From Clostridia bacterium (GTDB lineage Bacteria; Bacillota_A; Clostridia; Christensenellales; Aristaeellaceae), in NCBI GenBank assembly GCA_017938785.1, contig JAGBAU010000052.1, positions 1 through 21,426 on the forward strand: a stretch of DNA of 21,426 nucleotides. Direction: 5' to 3'. The translations under genes and the position numbers were made by a program. The notes below the pieces were generated by a model, which saw nothing but the letters and a program-made list of their open reading frames with translations, ran no database searches and was not told the origin of the DNA. Shown here in pieces: positions 6,493 to 14,164 of this stretch (positions are counted from its first letter, which is position 1; every line of letters starts with the position of its first letter).

Positions 6493-7236
6493 ATGGAAGC
6501 ATACAGGGGATTTGCTGGAATATATGATCTTTTGATGGATGATTTTGATTATCCGTCCTGGGCGGATTACTATATGAATCTCCTGGAGCAGGCAGGCGTG
6601 AAGCCCGGAACCATGTGCGATTGCGCATGCGGAACCGGCGCTATGAGTTTGCAGTTTGCCAAGCGCGTGGCGAAGGTCACCGGCGTGGACATCTCCAGGG
6701 AGATGCTGGAACTCGCCGCCGAAAAAGCCCGTCAAAGCGGTGTCCAGGTGCAGTTCGTCTGCCAGGATATGAGCAGGCTGCAGCTGCCCCGGACCGTGGA
6801 CGCCATTGTGTGCGCCTGTGACGGCGTGAACTACCTGACAACCGACAAGCGCGTCAAGGCGTTTTTCGATGCGGCCTACGCATCCCTGCGCCCCGGCGGC
6901 GCGCTTGCCTTTGATATTTCCTCGCCCCACAAGCTCAGGAATGTGCTGGGCAACAACTTCTTCGGCGAGGAGCGGGATGAAGCCGCCTACATCTGGCAGA
7001 ACGAGCTGGACGGCGACATTGTCCACATGGACCTGACATTTTTCATCCGTGAGGAAGGTGAACTTTACCGCCGCGTCACGGAGACCCACCGCCAGCGCGC
7101 CCATGAACCGGAGCGCATCGTGGAGCTTCTGAAAGAAGCGGGATTTACCGGCATCCGCGTGTTCGGTGACCGCACGGATAAGGCCCCCGAACCGGAGGAG
7201 CTGCGCGTGCATTTCCTGGCGGTTAAAGAATCGTGA
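6493..7236 (+). CDS. Class I SAM-dependent methyltransferase
   Basis: A 247-residue Rossmann-fold methyltransferase. It opens with YRGFAGIYDLLMDDFDYPSW, common in small-molecule methyltransferases next to hslO-type genes in Clostridia; motif I is CDCACGTGAMS (D43 to G49), followed by VTGVDISREMLELA (acidic end of beta 2, binding the SAM ribose), QDMSRL, and SLRPGGALAFDIS. The acceptor is unknown. The start at 6493 is chosen over 6469 because GGGAG lies seven bases before it. It heads the run that continues with hslO 18 bases downstream. Confidence 0.88.
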   Translation: MEAYRGFAGIYDLLMDDFDYPSWADYYMNLLEQAGVKPGTMCDCACGTGAMSLQFAKRVAKVTGVDISREMLELAAEKARQSGVQVQFVCQDMSRLQLPRTVDAIVCACDGVNYLTTDKRVKAFFDAAYASLRPGGALAFDISSPHKLRNVLGNNFFGEERDEAAYIWQNELDGDIVHMDLTFFIREEGELYRRVTETHRQRAHEPERIVELLKEAGFTGIRVFGDRTDKAPEPEELRVHFLAVKES

Positions 7237-7254
7237 GTTTAAGGAGCTAAAACA

Positions 7255-8154
7255 ATGGATATGATGAACCGTGACGGCATTTACCACATTTCGCTGATGG
7301 GCGGACAGGCCCGCGCGATTTTGATCGAATCCACCAGCATGGTGCAGAAGGCCATGGACACCCACAAGCTGTCCCGCACCGCCACCGCTGCGCTGGGCCG
7401 CACCCTGACCGCCACCGTGATGATGGGCAGCATGCTCAAGGGCGATAAGGAATCCGTGTCCGTGCAGATCAAGGGCGGCGGCCCCATCGGAACCGTTCTG
7501 GCAGTGGCCCACGGCGATCTCACCGTGAAGGGCTATGTGGATAATCCTGCCGTGGATCTGCCCCGCATGGGCAAGAAGCTGCCCGTGGGCGCAGCCGTCG
7601 GCAAGGAAGGCAAGATGACCGTCATCAAGGATATGGGCATGCGCGAACCCTACATCGGCCAGGTGAACCTGGTATCCGGTGAAATTGCCGAGGACTTCGC
7701 CATGTACTTCACTGCATCCGAGCAGACCCCGTCCCTGGTGTCCCTGGGCGTGCTGGTGGATGATGAAAAGGTGATCTCCGCCGGCGGCCTGATCGTGCAG
7801 ATGCTGCCCGGCGCCAGCGAAGCGGCCATCGCTTCCGTGGAACACAGCGTTCCCATGTTCGCGGATATTTCTGCGACGATACAGGAATACCATCTTGAAG
7901 GCGCCGTCAACCAGTTGCTGCTCCACCTGGAGCCGGAGGTGCTGGAAAAGCGCGTGCCCCATTATCAGTGCGACTGCAGCCGTGAACGCATCGAAGGCAT
8001 GCTGGTGACCCTGGGCTCCGAGGAGATTCAGGATATGATCGACACCCAGCATGGCGCGCAGGTGGATTGTCATTTCTGCCTCAAGCGCTATAAGTTCACC
8101 GCCGACGATCTGAAAGTTTTGCTGGCTGCGGCGACCATTCGGGAGGATAAATGA
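7255..8154 (+). CDS. hslO: Hsp33 redox-regulated chaperone
   Basis: A 299-residue cytosolic holdase. Family knowledge: reduced Hsp33 binds zinc through four C-terminal cysteines and is inactive; oxidation releases zinc and activates it against aggregation. Seen: the zinc site as C239-x-C241 and C272-x2-C275, in CDCSRER and CHFCLKRY, and family blocks TATAALGRTL, IKGGGPIGTV and KGYVDNP. AAGGAG lies eight bases before the ATG. The stop overlaps the following TPR gene by four bases (ATGA), so the TPR protein is translationally coupled to the chaperone. Confidence 0.97.
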   Translation: MDMMNRDGIYHISLMGGQARAILIESTSMVQKAMDTHKLSRTATAALGRTLTATVMMGSMLKGDKESVSVQIKGGGPIGTVLAVAHGDLTVKGYVDNPAVDLPRMGKKLPVGAAVGKEGKMTVIKDMGMREPYIGQVNLVSGEIAEDFAMYFTASEQTPSLVSLGVLVDDEKVISAGGLIVQMLPGASEAAIASVEHSVPMFADISATIQEYHLEGAVNQLLLHLEPEVLEKRVPHYQCDCSRERIEGMLVTLGSEEIQDMIDTQHGAQVDCHFCLKRYKFTADDLKVLLAAATIREDK

Positions 8155-9857
8155 GCCATAACCCCAAGGTTGTATCCTTTGACAGGAGCGCTGCCTATGT
8201 GCATCACCGGGCGCTGAAGAACATGCGGGACAACAATCCCGTGGACGCGCTGGAATTGATGCGCCAGGCGGTGGAGCATTCACCGGGCAACCAGGAATAC
8301 CTGCTGGACCTGGCGGAGATGTACTGCGAAATGGGCTGCCATGAACAGTCCAACCGCATCCTGCTGGATATGCTTGCCCAAGGAAAGAACGCGCCGGCAG
8401 AATGCTATTACGGCCTGGCGCTCAACCAGTTCGGAAGAAACGAATTTGAATCCGCCCGGCAGGCGCTCATGCTCTACTGCCGCCATGCTGGAAACGGGGA
8501 ATACCTGGAGGAGGCCGGCGGGCTGAATGCAGAGATTGACTTCATCGATTCCATGAAGCGCCCCGTCGATCGCAAGCTGGCCCGCGCCGCACAGGTAGCA
8601 AACCGCGCCTGCGACGCCCTCAAGGAGGATGATCCAAAAAGGGCCTGCCGCCTGTTCGAGCGAAGCTTCAAGCTCCATGCCGACCAGCCGGAGATGCGCG
8701 CCCTCTACGCCATGGCGCTGCACATGCTGGGTGATGATCAGGAGGCCATTGCACAGGCGAGATGGAGCGTATCCGACCCTGAACCCGGCGTGCGGGCACT
8801 GTGCGTTGCAGCACAGGTGTTCTACAACTGCGGATTGACTAACGAATCCAGGCGGCTGGCGCAGCGGGCCATACAGCTTCGTCCCATGGGAACGGAGCTG
8901 CGGCTGATGATCTTTGCACTGGGAGAGATGGATATGCCCGTGGAGGCGGCGGACGCGCTGCGCTTTGCATTGCGGGAAGCGCCCCACGATAAATTGCTTT
9001 TGCACATGCGCGCCGTGGCGCTGCACCGTGCAGGAACCCCGGATGACCAGGTTGCGCCCTTCTGGCTGCGCATCCTGCGCATCGATCCCCGGGACAGTGT
9101 GGCCCGGTATTATCATGAGGCCGCACAACAGGGCAGACTCAAGGAAATCGCGCCTTCCTACATCTACGATGTGCCCGGCGATGAATACCGACGCCGGCTG
9201 CTGGAGATCGCCAATGTCCTGGGTGAGGGCCTGGAGAAGGCCATTGAGCGCTGGCATGAAGACGCCGGTTTCCGGTCCGTGCTGAATTGGGCCGTGGGCA
9301 CCGGGGACGAAAGCCGTGGTCGCGCGGCCATGATGGTGATTGCATCCGTGGGGGATGAAGCCTCCGAGAGCGATTTGCGTGAACTGCTCTACCGCGGGGA
9401 TGTGCCCCTGCCGGTCAAGATGCATGCGCTGCTTTTCCTGCGCCTGCGCGGCGCGGATGTGGAAAAGTTCATTCCGCCGGGCATGAACATGCAGGACGGC
9501 CTGCTGCCCGAGCCGGAGAGCATCCTGAAGGATATGCCCGCATGCGAGCGCCAGCTTGTGCGCTTTGCCGGCGATGTACTGGAAAGCTGCTACGGCGTGC
9601 GCAGCCTGTCCGCGCTGGCTGTGCTCTGGTATGCCTACAAGCAGGGCTGCGACCAGGATAACGATCCGCTGCTCTCCACCCAGGAGGCTGCGGCTGCCCT
9701 GGCTTGGAACTACCTATTGCAGCATGGTATGCGCGTATCGGTGAAGGAACTGGCGCGCCAGTTCGGATGCCGGAAACGGCGCATGATATTCTACGCCCGC
9801 CGCATGGCTGCGGTACTGGAAAACAATGGGAGAATGCAGGATCATGAAGATCATTGA
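8151..9857 (+). CDS. TPR-repeat protein with C-terminal helical DNA/protein-binding-like domain
   Basis: A 568-residue soluble protein with no signal peptide. Residues about 15-310 are tandem 34-residue helical hairpins: ALELMRQAVEHSPGNQEYLLDLAEMYCEMG, ACRLFERSFKLHADQPEMRALYAMALHMLG and SRRLAQRAIQLRP are TPR-like. Residues about 350-450 look like further helical, HEAT-like repeats. The last 65 residues (STQEAAAALAWNYLLQHG, VSVKELARQFGCRKRRMI) resemble a cyclin-box/TFIIB-like or helix-turn-helix unit with basic residues. No enzyme motif is seen. Four-base overlap with hslO and 14-base overlap with the next gene tie it to that operon. A scaffold role is inferred from the repeats; partners are unknown. 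Confidence 0.85.
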   Translation: MSHNPKVVSFDRSAAYVHHRALKNMRDNNPVDALELMRQAVEHSPGNQEYLLDLAEMYCEMGCHEQSNRILLDMLAQGKNAPAECYYGLALNQFGRNEFESARQALMLYCRHAGNGEYLEEAGGLNAEIDFIDSMKRPVDRKLARAAQVANRACDALKEDDPKRACRLFERSFKLHADQPEMRALYAMALHMLGDDQEAIAQARWSVSDPEPGVRALCVAAQVFYNCGLTNESRRLAQRAIQLRPMGTELRLMIFALGEMDMPVEAADALRFALREAPHDKLLLHMRAVALHRAGTPDDQVAPFWLRILRIDPRDSVARYYHEAAQQGRLKEIAPSYIYDVPGDEYRRRLLEIANVLGEGLEKAIERWHEDAGFRSVLNWAVGTGDESRGRAAMMVIASVGDEASESDLRELLYRGDVPLPVKMHALLFLRLRGADVEKFIPPGMNMQDGLLPEPESILKDMPACERQLVRFAGDVLESCYGVRSLSALAVLWYAYKQGCDQDNDPLLSTQEAAAALAWNYLLQHGMRVSVKELARQFGCRKRRMIFYARRMAAVLENNGRMQDHEDH

Positions 9858-10662
9858 TTTTGATACGAAATTTTTTGAATATGCCCGCAATTGGGTGGCC
9901 GCCCATCCGGGCCTGAATGAAGAGCAGATCGAGGACAGCTATAACCAGATGATGCAGGAGTGGGTTTCCGCCCCGGCGGACTGGCTGGATGGCGCAAGCC
10001 CGGCGACTTACTTCGATCAGTTCGAATCTGCACAGGAACTGGTGGACCTGATGCTGGGCTACGCCTGGAAGAAGGTGAACCTGCCCGAACCCCTCTACAC
10101 CCGCATCGTGGAGAAGGGGGAGGAATGCGCGCCCATCCTGGTATCCATCCTGATGGACGGCGAGCAGGATGAAGCTCTGCGCGCCGAGGTCATGGGCATG
10201 CTGCGCGATATCGGCACCACGGCGGCGGACGGCTACCTGGAGGATCTGGTATGCAAGGCGCTGGAAGCCAATGAGCTCAGCGATATGGCGGCGGATATCC
10301 TGTCCACCCGGGATGCAGATACCGCTTCCCGCCTGCTGGACCGTTATGAGGCTGCGCCGGAATATGCAAAGATGCTCATCCTGGACATCTGCTGCAATTT
10401 CCCCGGTGACGAGCGCATCTACAACAACCTGATTCACCAGCTGCACAACGATCCTGAACAGCGCGCCCTGTGGGCGTCCTGCCTGGGCAAGCTGGGCGAT
10501 GAGCGGGCCATCGAGCCCCTGAAGGAAATGCTGGGGCTCTTCGATCTGCGCTATCTGGATTACATCGAGCTGCGCGCAGCGGTGGAGAGTCTGGGCGGAG
10601 ACGCCGGCGAGGACCGCTCCTTCTACGGCGATCCGGATTTTGAAGCCCTTCGCAATCTGTAA
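9844..10662 (+). CDS. HEAT-like repeat protein, function unknown
   Basis: A 272-residue soluble acidic protein. The N-terminal part (MKIIDFDTKFFEYARNWVAA, QEWVSAPADWLDG) belongs to no family I recognise. From about residue 85 it consists of helical pairs such as APILVSILMDGEQDEALRAE, GMLRDIGTTAADGYLEDLV, ASCLGKLGDERAIEPLKEML, a HEAT/PBS-lyase-like pattern of short aligned helices. The start at 9844 is preferred over 9826: AGGA precedes it and the first residues then look like a proper beta strand; it overlaps the end of the TPR gene by 14 bases. It shares the operon with hslO, the TPR gene and the zinc-ribbon gene. A protein-binding role is inferred only. Confidence 0.8.
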   Translation: MKIIDFDTKFFEYARNWVAAHPGLNEEQIEDSYNQMMQEWVSAPADWLDGASPATYFDQFESAQELVDLMLGYAWKKVNLPEPLYTRIVEKGEECAPILVSILMDGEQDEALRAEVMGMLRDIGTTAADGYLEDLVCKALEANELSDMAADILSTRDADTASRLLDRYEAAPEYAKMLILDICCNFPGDERIYNNLIHQLHNDPEQRALWASCLGKLGDERAIEPLKEMLGLFDLRYLDYIELRAAVESLGGDAGEDRSFYGDPDFEALRNL

Positions 10663-10707
10663 TTCGAAACCCTTACTCCGGTCAAAACCAACCAGGGAGG
10701 TATGGCA

Positions 10708-11838
10708 ATGTATTGTGGTCAGTGCGGCAAGAAAGTCATGGAGAACATGTTGTTCTGTCCCTTCTGCGGGTCGCCCATCGTGATTCCTGATCAGGATGAA
10801 GTTCAGGTGGAGGCACCCGTGCAGGAGGAGGTATGCCCTGAAGTGCCTGCCGAGTCTGTGGAGCCTTTTGACGAAGCTAAGCTTGAGGAGCCTGAACAGG
10901 CTGTTGAACCGGAGATTTCTGCCGTGCCTGAAGAGCCTGAGAGGGAGGAGCGCCCCGTGAGCCTGTTCGAAAGGTACCGGCCGGAGGAGAAACAGGCAAC
11001 CCAAAGGGAATTTGTTCCGCTGAGCTTCGATTTTGAAACCCAGCTCCGGGAAACCGATGCTGCCGCCGCTGAACCGGTTGAGGATGAAGCGGAGCCGGAA
11101 GAAGAATCCCTGGATGCCCTGTTCAGCGTGCAGCCGGAGTTTTCGGAAGCTCCCCGCAGCCGCGAACGCCGTCCCGGCCGGGACAACAGGCGTCCCGAAG
11201 GCGGTTCCCGCCGGAATGTGAACACCTATGTGCCCGTGCGCGATGTGGACCCGGACAACATGTTCATGGATGAGGTGGATGCGGACGGAGATGATGATTA
11301 TGATCTCGATGATAAGCCCGTGCGCCGCTCACGCTCACGCTACAGGGATGAATTCGAATACGAGGAGCCGGAATACGGCGGCTTCTTCCAGCGCCATATC
11401 CGGGGGATCGTGGGCCTGATCCTGATGCTGATCCTGGCGATTATCTTCGCGGTATGGATGTTCTCACCCAAGGGCCAGCTGGCGCTGGCGCGGGTGAATC
11501 TCGCATGGACGGCCCAGCCCTATGCAAGCCTGGGACACGATGCTTACGATATGGATTCCGACCTGCTGGCCGCCAAGTACTTCGAAAAGGCCTATGCGCG
11601 GGATAATTCCAATTACGAATACGCCCACAGCGCCATGGTGGCCTACTATGAGGCGGAGGAGATTGAATCCGCTGCCGCCATGCTGAAAAAGTGCGTGGAG
11701 ATGGCGCCGGACAATCCGGAACCCTATCAGGAGATGCTGATCCTCTATCCGAATGCGCAGGATCGTCCCTGGGAGATCACCGAATTGATCCGCCTGGGCT
11801 ACCAGCGCACCGGGCATGAGGCGCTCAAGCTGGACTGA
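10708..11838 (+). CDS. Zinc-ribbon, single-pass membrane, TPR protein
   Basis: A 376-residue protein with three parts. Residues 3-20 are a zinc ribbon C3-x2-C6 / C17-x2-C20 (CGQCGKK, CPFCGSP). Residues 25-225 are a long acidic, Pro/Glu-rich and Arg-rich low-complexity linker, probably disordered. Residues about 233-252 (GIVGLILMLILAIIFAVWMF) are one membrane span. Residues 260-376 hold TPR-like hairpins (LLAAKYFEKAYARDNSNYEYAHSAMVA, AAAMLKKCVEMAPDNPEPYQEML). The start at 10708 is chosen because AGGGAGG lies seven bases before it but only one before the earlier ATG at 10702. The zinc ribbon should be cytoplasmic and the TPRs extracellular. A 45-base gap follows the HEAT-like gene. Function unknown. 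Confidence 0.85.
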   Translation: MYCGQCGKKVMENMLFCPFCGSPIVIPDQDEVQVEAPVQEEVCPEVPAESVEPFDEAKLEEPEQAVEPEISAVPEEPEREERPVSLFERYRPEEKQATQREFVPLSFDFETQLRETDAAAAEPVEDEAEPEEESLDALFSVQPEFSEAPRSRERRPGRDNRRPEGGSRRNVNTYVPVRDVDPDNMFMDEVDADGDDDYDLDDKPVRRSRSRYRDEFEYEEPEYGGFFQRHIRGIVGLILMLILAIIFAVWMFSPKGQLALARVNLAWTAQPYASLGHDAYDMDSDLLAAKYFEKAYARDNSNYEYAHSAMVAYYEAEEIESAAAMLKKCVEMAPDNPEPYQEMLILYPNAQDRPWEITELIRLGYQRTGHEALKLD

Positions 11839-11854
11839 TACATAATGTGCCTGC

Positions 11855-11879
11855 CTTTCGGGAAGAATCTTCCCGAAGG
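11855..11879 (+). promoter_or_regulatory. Hairpin covering part of the next gene's ribosome binding site
   Basis: CTTTCGGGAAG and CTTCCCGAAGG pair over 11 positions (nine perfect Watson-Crick in the core, one U-G, one closing C-G) around the loop AAT. The right arm includes the GAAGG of GAAGGAGGG (11875-11883), the Shine-Dalgarno of the small gene starting at 11890. No T-run follows, so it is not an intrinsic terminator. Translational control is possible. Confidence 0.55.
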
Positions 11880-11889
11880 AGGGCTGTAT

Positions 11890-12096
11890 ATGAGCAAGGA
11901 AAAACCCCATGAAACCACTTCTTTTGAGGAAGTGGAGGACGTTGCCAGTTTCACGGAATGCACCGGTCTGTTTCCGGCGCTTCCGCTGAACGATCCGGCG
12001 GCGGACGAGGATTTGGCGCGGCTCTATGCCATCCATGCGCCCAAGAAGCGAGATGGCGTTCCGCGCGAAGATTTGGGAAGAGAGCAGCGCCTGTGA
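11890..12096 (+). CDS. Small acidic protein, 68 aa, function unknown
   Basis: A 68-residue soluble protein, MSKEKPHETTSFEEVEDVAS at the N-terminus and DEDLARLYAIHAPKKRDG near the end, without cysteines beyond one in FTECTGLF. No family is recognised. The start at 11890 follows GGAGGG with a seven-base gap; the upstream in-frame ATG at 11845 has no ribosome site and would begin within the hairpin region. It lies 51 bases after the zinc-ribbon gene and 44 before deoD, on the same strand, so it is likely co-transcribed. The hairpin over its ribosome site is the main oddity. Confidence 0.7.
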   Translation: MSKEKPHETTSFEEVEDVASFTECTGLFPALPLNDPAADEDLARLYAIHAPKKRDGVPREDLGREQRL

Positions 12097-12140
12097 GCGC
12101 TGCATATGCAGAATACAGATGAAAAAACAGGAGGTAAGCT

Positions 12141-12857
12141 ATGTCCAATATCCCGACTCCCCATATCAATGCCAAGCTGGGTGATTTTGCCAAGACTGTA
12201 CTGATGCCGGGCGATCCGCTGCGTGCGAAGTACATCGCTGAAAACTACCTGGAGGATGCGGTGCTCGTGAACAATGTGCGCGGCGTGCAGGGCTATACCG
12301 GCTATTACAAGGGCAAGCGCGTATCCGTGATGGCCAGCGGAATGGGCATGCCCTCCATCGGCATCTATTCCTATGAGCTGTTCAATTACTACGGCGTGGA
12401 GAACATCATCCGCGTGGGCTCCGCAGGCGCCATGAGCGATAAGCTGAAGCTGCGCGACGTGGTGGCGGGTATGAGCGCTTACACCAATTCCAACTACGGC
12501 TATCAGTTCGGCTTCGATGGTACCCTGGCGCCCTGCTGCAGCTATGAGCTGCTGACCAAGGCTGTGGCCGCAGGTGAAAAGCTGGGCCAGAGCGTGGTTC
12601 CCGGCCCGGTGTTCTCCAGCGACGCATTCTATGAGCAGGGCGGCTATGAATCCGCAGCCGGCAAGCTGATGAAGCTGGGCGTGCTGTGCGTGGAGATGGA
12701 AGCCTATGCACTTTACCTGAATGCTGCCGCGGCAGGTAAGAACGCCCTGGCGCTGCTCACCATTTCGGACAGCATCGTCACCGGCGAAGCACTACCCGCC
12801 GAGGACCGCCAGAATACCTTTACCAAGATGATGGAGATTGCACTGGAAATCGCATAA
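12141..12857 (+). CDS. deoD: Purine nucleoside phosphorylase DeoD type
   Basis: A 238-residue enzyme of purine salvage: ribo- or deoxyribonucleoside plus phosphate gives free purine base and (deoxy)ribose 1-phosphate. Family motifs are VLMPGDPLRAKYIAE at the N-terminus, MGMPSIGIYSYEL, IIRVGSAGAMSD (phosphate site), VEMEAYALY (sugar site, E-M-E) and TISDSIVTGE, where the aspartate D activates the base. The length is typical of the hexameric DeoD form. AGGAGGT lies five bases before the ATG. It is the last gene of the run that starts at 6493 and is followed by the terminator at 12880. Confidence 0.96.
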   Translation: MSNIPTPHINAKLGDFAKTVLMPGDPLRAKYIAENYLEDAVLVNNVRGVQGYTGYYKGKRVSVMASGMGMPSIGIYSYELFNYYGVENIIRVGSAGAMSDKLKLRDVVAGMSAYTNSNYGYQFGFDGTLAPCCSYELLTKAVAAGEKLGQSVVPGPVFSSDAFYEQGGYESAAGKLMKLGVLCVEMEAYALYLNAAAAGKNALALLTISDSIVTGEALPAEDRQNTFTKMMEIALEIA

Positions 12858-12879
12858 GGAATAGGAAATGCCTGTTTTA

Positions 12880-12912
12880 CAAGGACGGTCCGTTGGGCCG
12901 TCTTTGTTTTTT
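12880..12912 (+). terminator. Intrinsic terminator after deoD
   Basis: CAAGGACGGTCC pairs with GGGCCGTCTTTG around GTT (12 pairs with two G-U), then TTTTTT. It ends the 6493-12857 gene run. Confidence 0.88.
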
Positions 12913-12920
12913 ATCCTCCC

Positions 12921-12949
12921 TTGCATATTCTTCGCATTCATAGTATAAT
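12921..12949 (+). promoter_or_regulatory. Promoter for malY-type lyase gene
   Basis: -35 TTGCAT (12921-12926), 17-base spacer, -10 TATAAT (12944-12949), directly after the deoD terminator. Confidence 0.75.
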
Positions 12950-12979
12950 AAAATGAGTGATAATTGTGGGAGGATGGCC

Positions 12980-14164
12980 ATGAACAGCTTTTACCGGGAA
13001 TACCTGAATGCACCGATGGACCGCAGCGGCACGAATTGCGAAAAGTGGGACCGCTGCGAGGAACACTTCGGACGCGGTGATGTGATCCCCATGTGGGTTG
13101 CAGATATGGATTTTCCCACCGTGCCCCAGGTGGTGGACGCCATCGTGGAGCGCGCGAAGCATCCCATCTATGGCTATACCGAGAATACCAAAGCTGAAAA
13201 GGCGGCCGAGGTGGGCTGGATTCAGCGCCGCTACGGCCTGACCGTCGATCCTGAATGGATACTCTACAGCCCCGGCGTGGTGGACAGCATCTTCTTCTGC
13301 GTGCGCGCCCTGAGCAATGTGGGGGATAAGATTCTCATCCAGCCTCCGGTCTACGGCCCTTTCTTCAGCGCCATCCGAATCTTTGACCGCACGCTGGTGG
13401 AATGTCCCCTGGTCAGGACCGACGCAGGCTGGAATATGGATTTCGAACTCATGGAAAAGCAGATGGCGGACGGCGTGAAGCTGATGATCCTCTGTAATCC
13501 CCATAATCCCGTGGGCCGCGTATGGAAAAAGGACGAGCTCCAGCGCCTGGTGAACATGGCCAATAGGTACGGCGTGATCATCATCGGCGATGAAATCCAC
13601 GCGGATTTCAACCTGGACGGCGAAAAGCATACCCGCATCCTGAGCCTGGAGAATTCGGATAAGTGCATCATGCTCACCTCCGCAACCAAGTCCTTCAACC
13701 TGGCAGGCCTGCGCCAGTCCTCCTGCATCATCCGCGATACGGAGATTCGCAAGGCTGTGCAGGCGGAGATCGAGCGCGCCCATGCCAGCACCCCCAATAT
13801 CTTCGGCGCCATTGCACAGACGGCTGCCTACAACCATGGCGATGAATGGATGGACGCCGTGGTGGAATATGTGCGCGAAAACCGTGATTTTGCCGTGGAC
13901 TTCATCCGCACCCGCATCCCGGAGATCAAGTGCGAGGCCCAGAGCGGCACCTACCTCATGTGGCTGGATTGCAGCGGCGTGGGCGTATCCCATGAAGAAT
14001 TCTTCCGCAGGCTGGTGGAGGAGGCGGGCGTTGCCCTGAACGACGGCCTGTTCTTTGGCGAGGCCGGACGCAACTGCTTCCGCTTCAACCTGGCCACCCA
14101 GAGAAGCCGCGTGCAGGCATCCCTTGAAAACATCGAAAAAATGGTACGGAGCATCAAAGCGTGA
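12980..14164 (+). CDS. MalY/PatB-family PLP-dependent C-S lyase (cystathionine beta-lyase-like aminotransferase)
   Basis: A 394-residue fold-type I PLP enzyme. Seen: MWVADMDFPTVPQVVDAI near the N-terminus, HPIYGYT, LILIQPPVYGPF-type substrate block (ILIQPPVYGPFFSAI), LMILCNPHNPVGRVW, IIIGDEIHADF (pyridine-nitrogen aspartate), and TSATKSFNLAGL with the Schiff-base lysine K237. MalY/PatB enzymes cleave cystathionine or cysteine conjugates to homocysteine, pyruvate and ammonia. The start at 12980 has GGGAGG six bases upstream; the in-frame ATGs at 12953 and 12974 do not. Its last codons overlap the exonuclease start by four bases (GTGA). Confidence 0.93.
   Translation: MNSFYREYLNAPMDRSGTNCEKWDRCEEHFGRGDVIPMWVADMDFPTVPQVVDAIVERAKHPIYGYTENTKAEKAAEVGWIQRRYGLTVDPEWILYSPGVVDSIFFCVRALSNVGDKILIQPPVYGPFFSAIRIFDRTLVECPLVRTDAGWNMDFELMEKQMADGVKLMILCNPHNPVGRVWKKDELQRLVNMANRYGVIIIGDEIHADFNLDGEKHTRILSLENSDKCIMLTSATKSFNLAGLRQSSCIIRDTEIRKAVQAEIERAHASTPNIFGAIAQTAAYNHGDEWMDAVVEYVRENRDFAVDFIRTRIPEIKCEAQSGTYLMWLDCSGVGVSHEEFFRRLVEEAGVALNDGLFFGEAGRNCFRFNLATQRSRVQASLENIEKMVRSIKA

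Noticed and set aside
6385..8283. Long open frame on the minus strand
   Set aside because: It lies opposite the methyltransferase and hslO, which have clear family motifs; the antisense product is His/Gly-rich and shows none. Such frames are expected from codon bias.
9469..11004. Long minus-strand open frame across the TPR, HEAT-like and zinc-ribbon genes
   Set aside because: No ribosome site or recognisable motif; the sense genes have starts, ribosome sites and repeats.
12100..12111. CTGCATATGCAG palindrome before deoD
   Set aside because: A 12-base palindrome with no promoter near it; probably chance.
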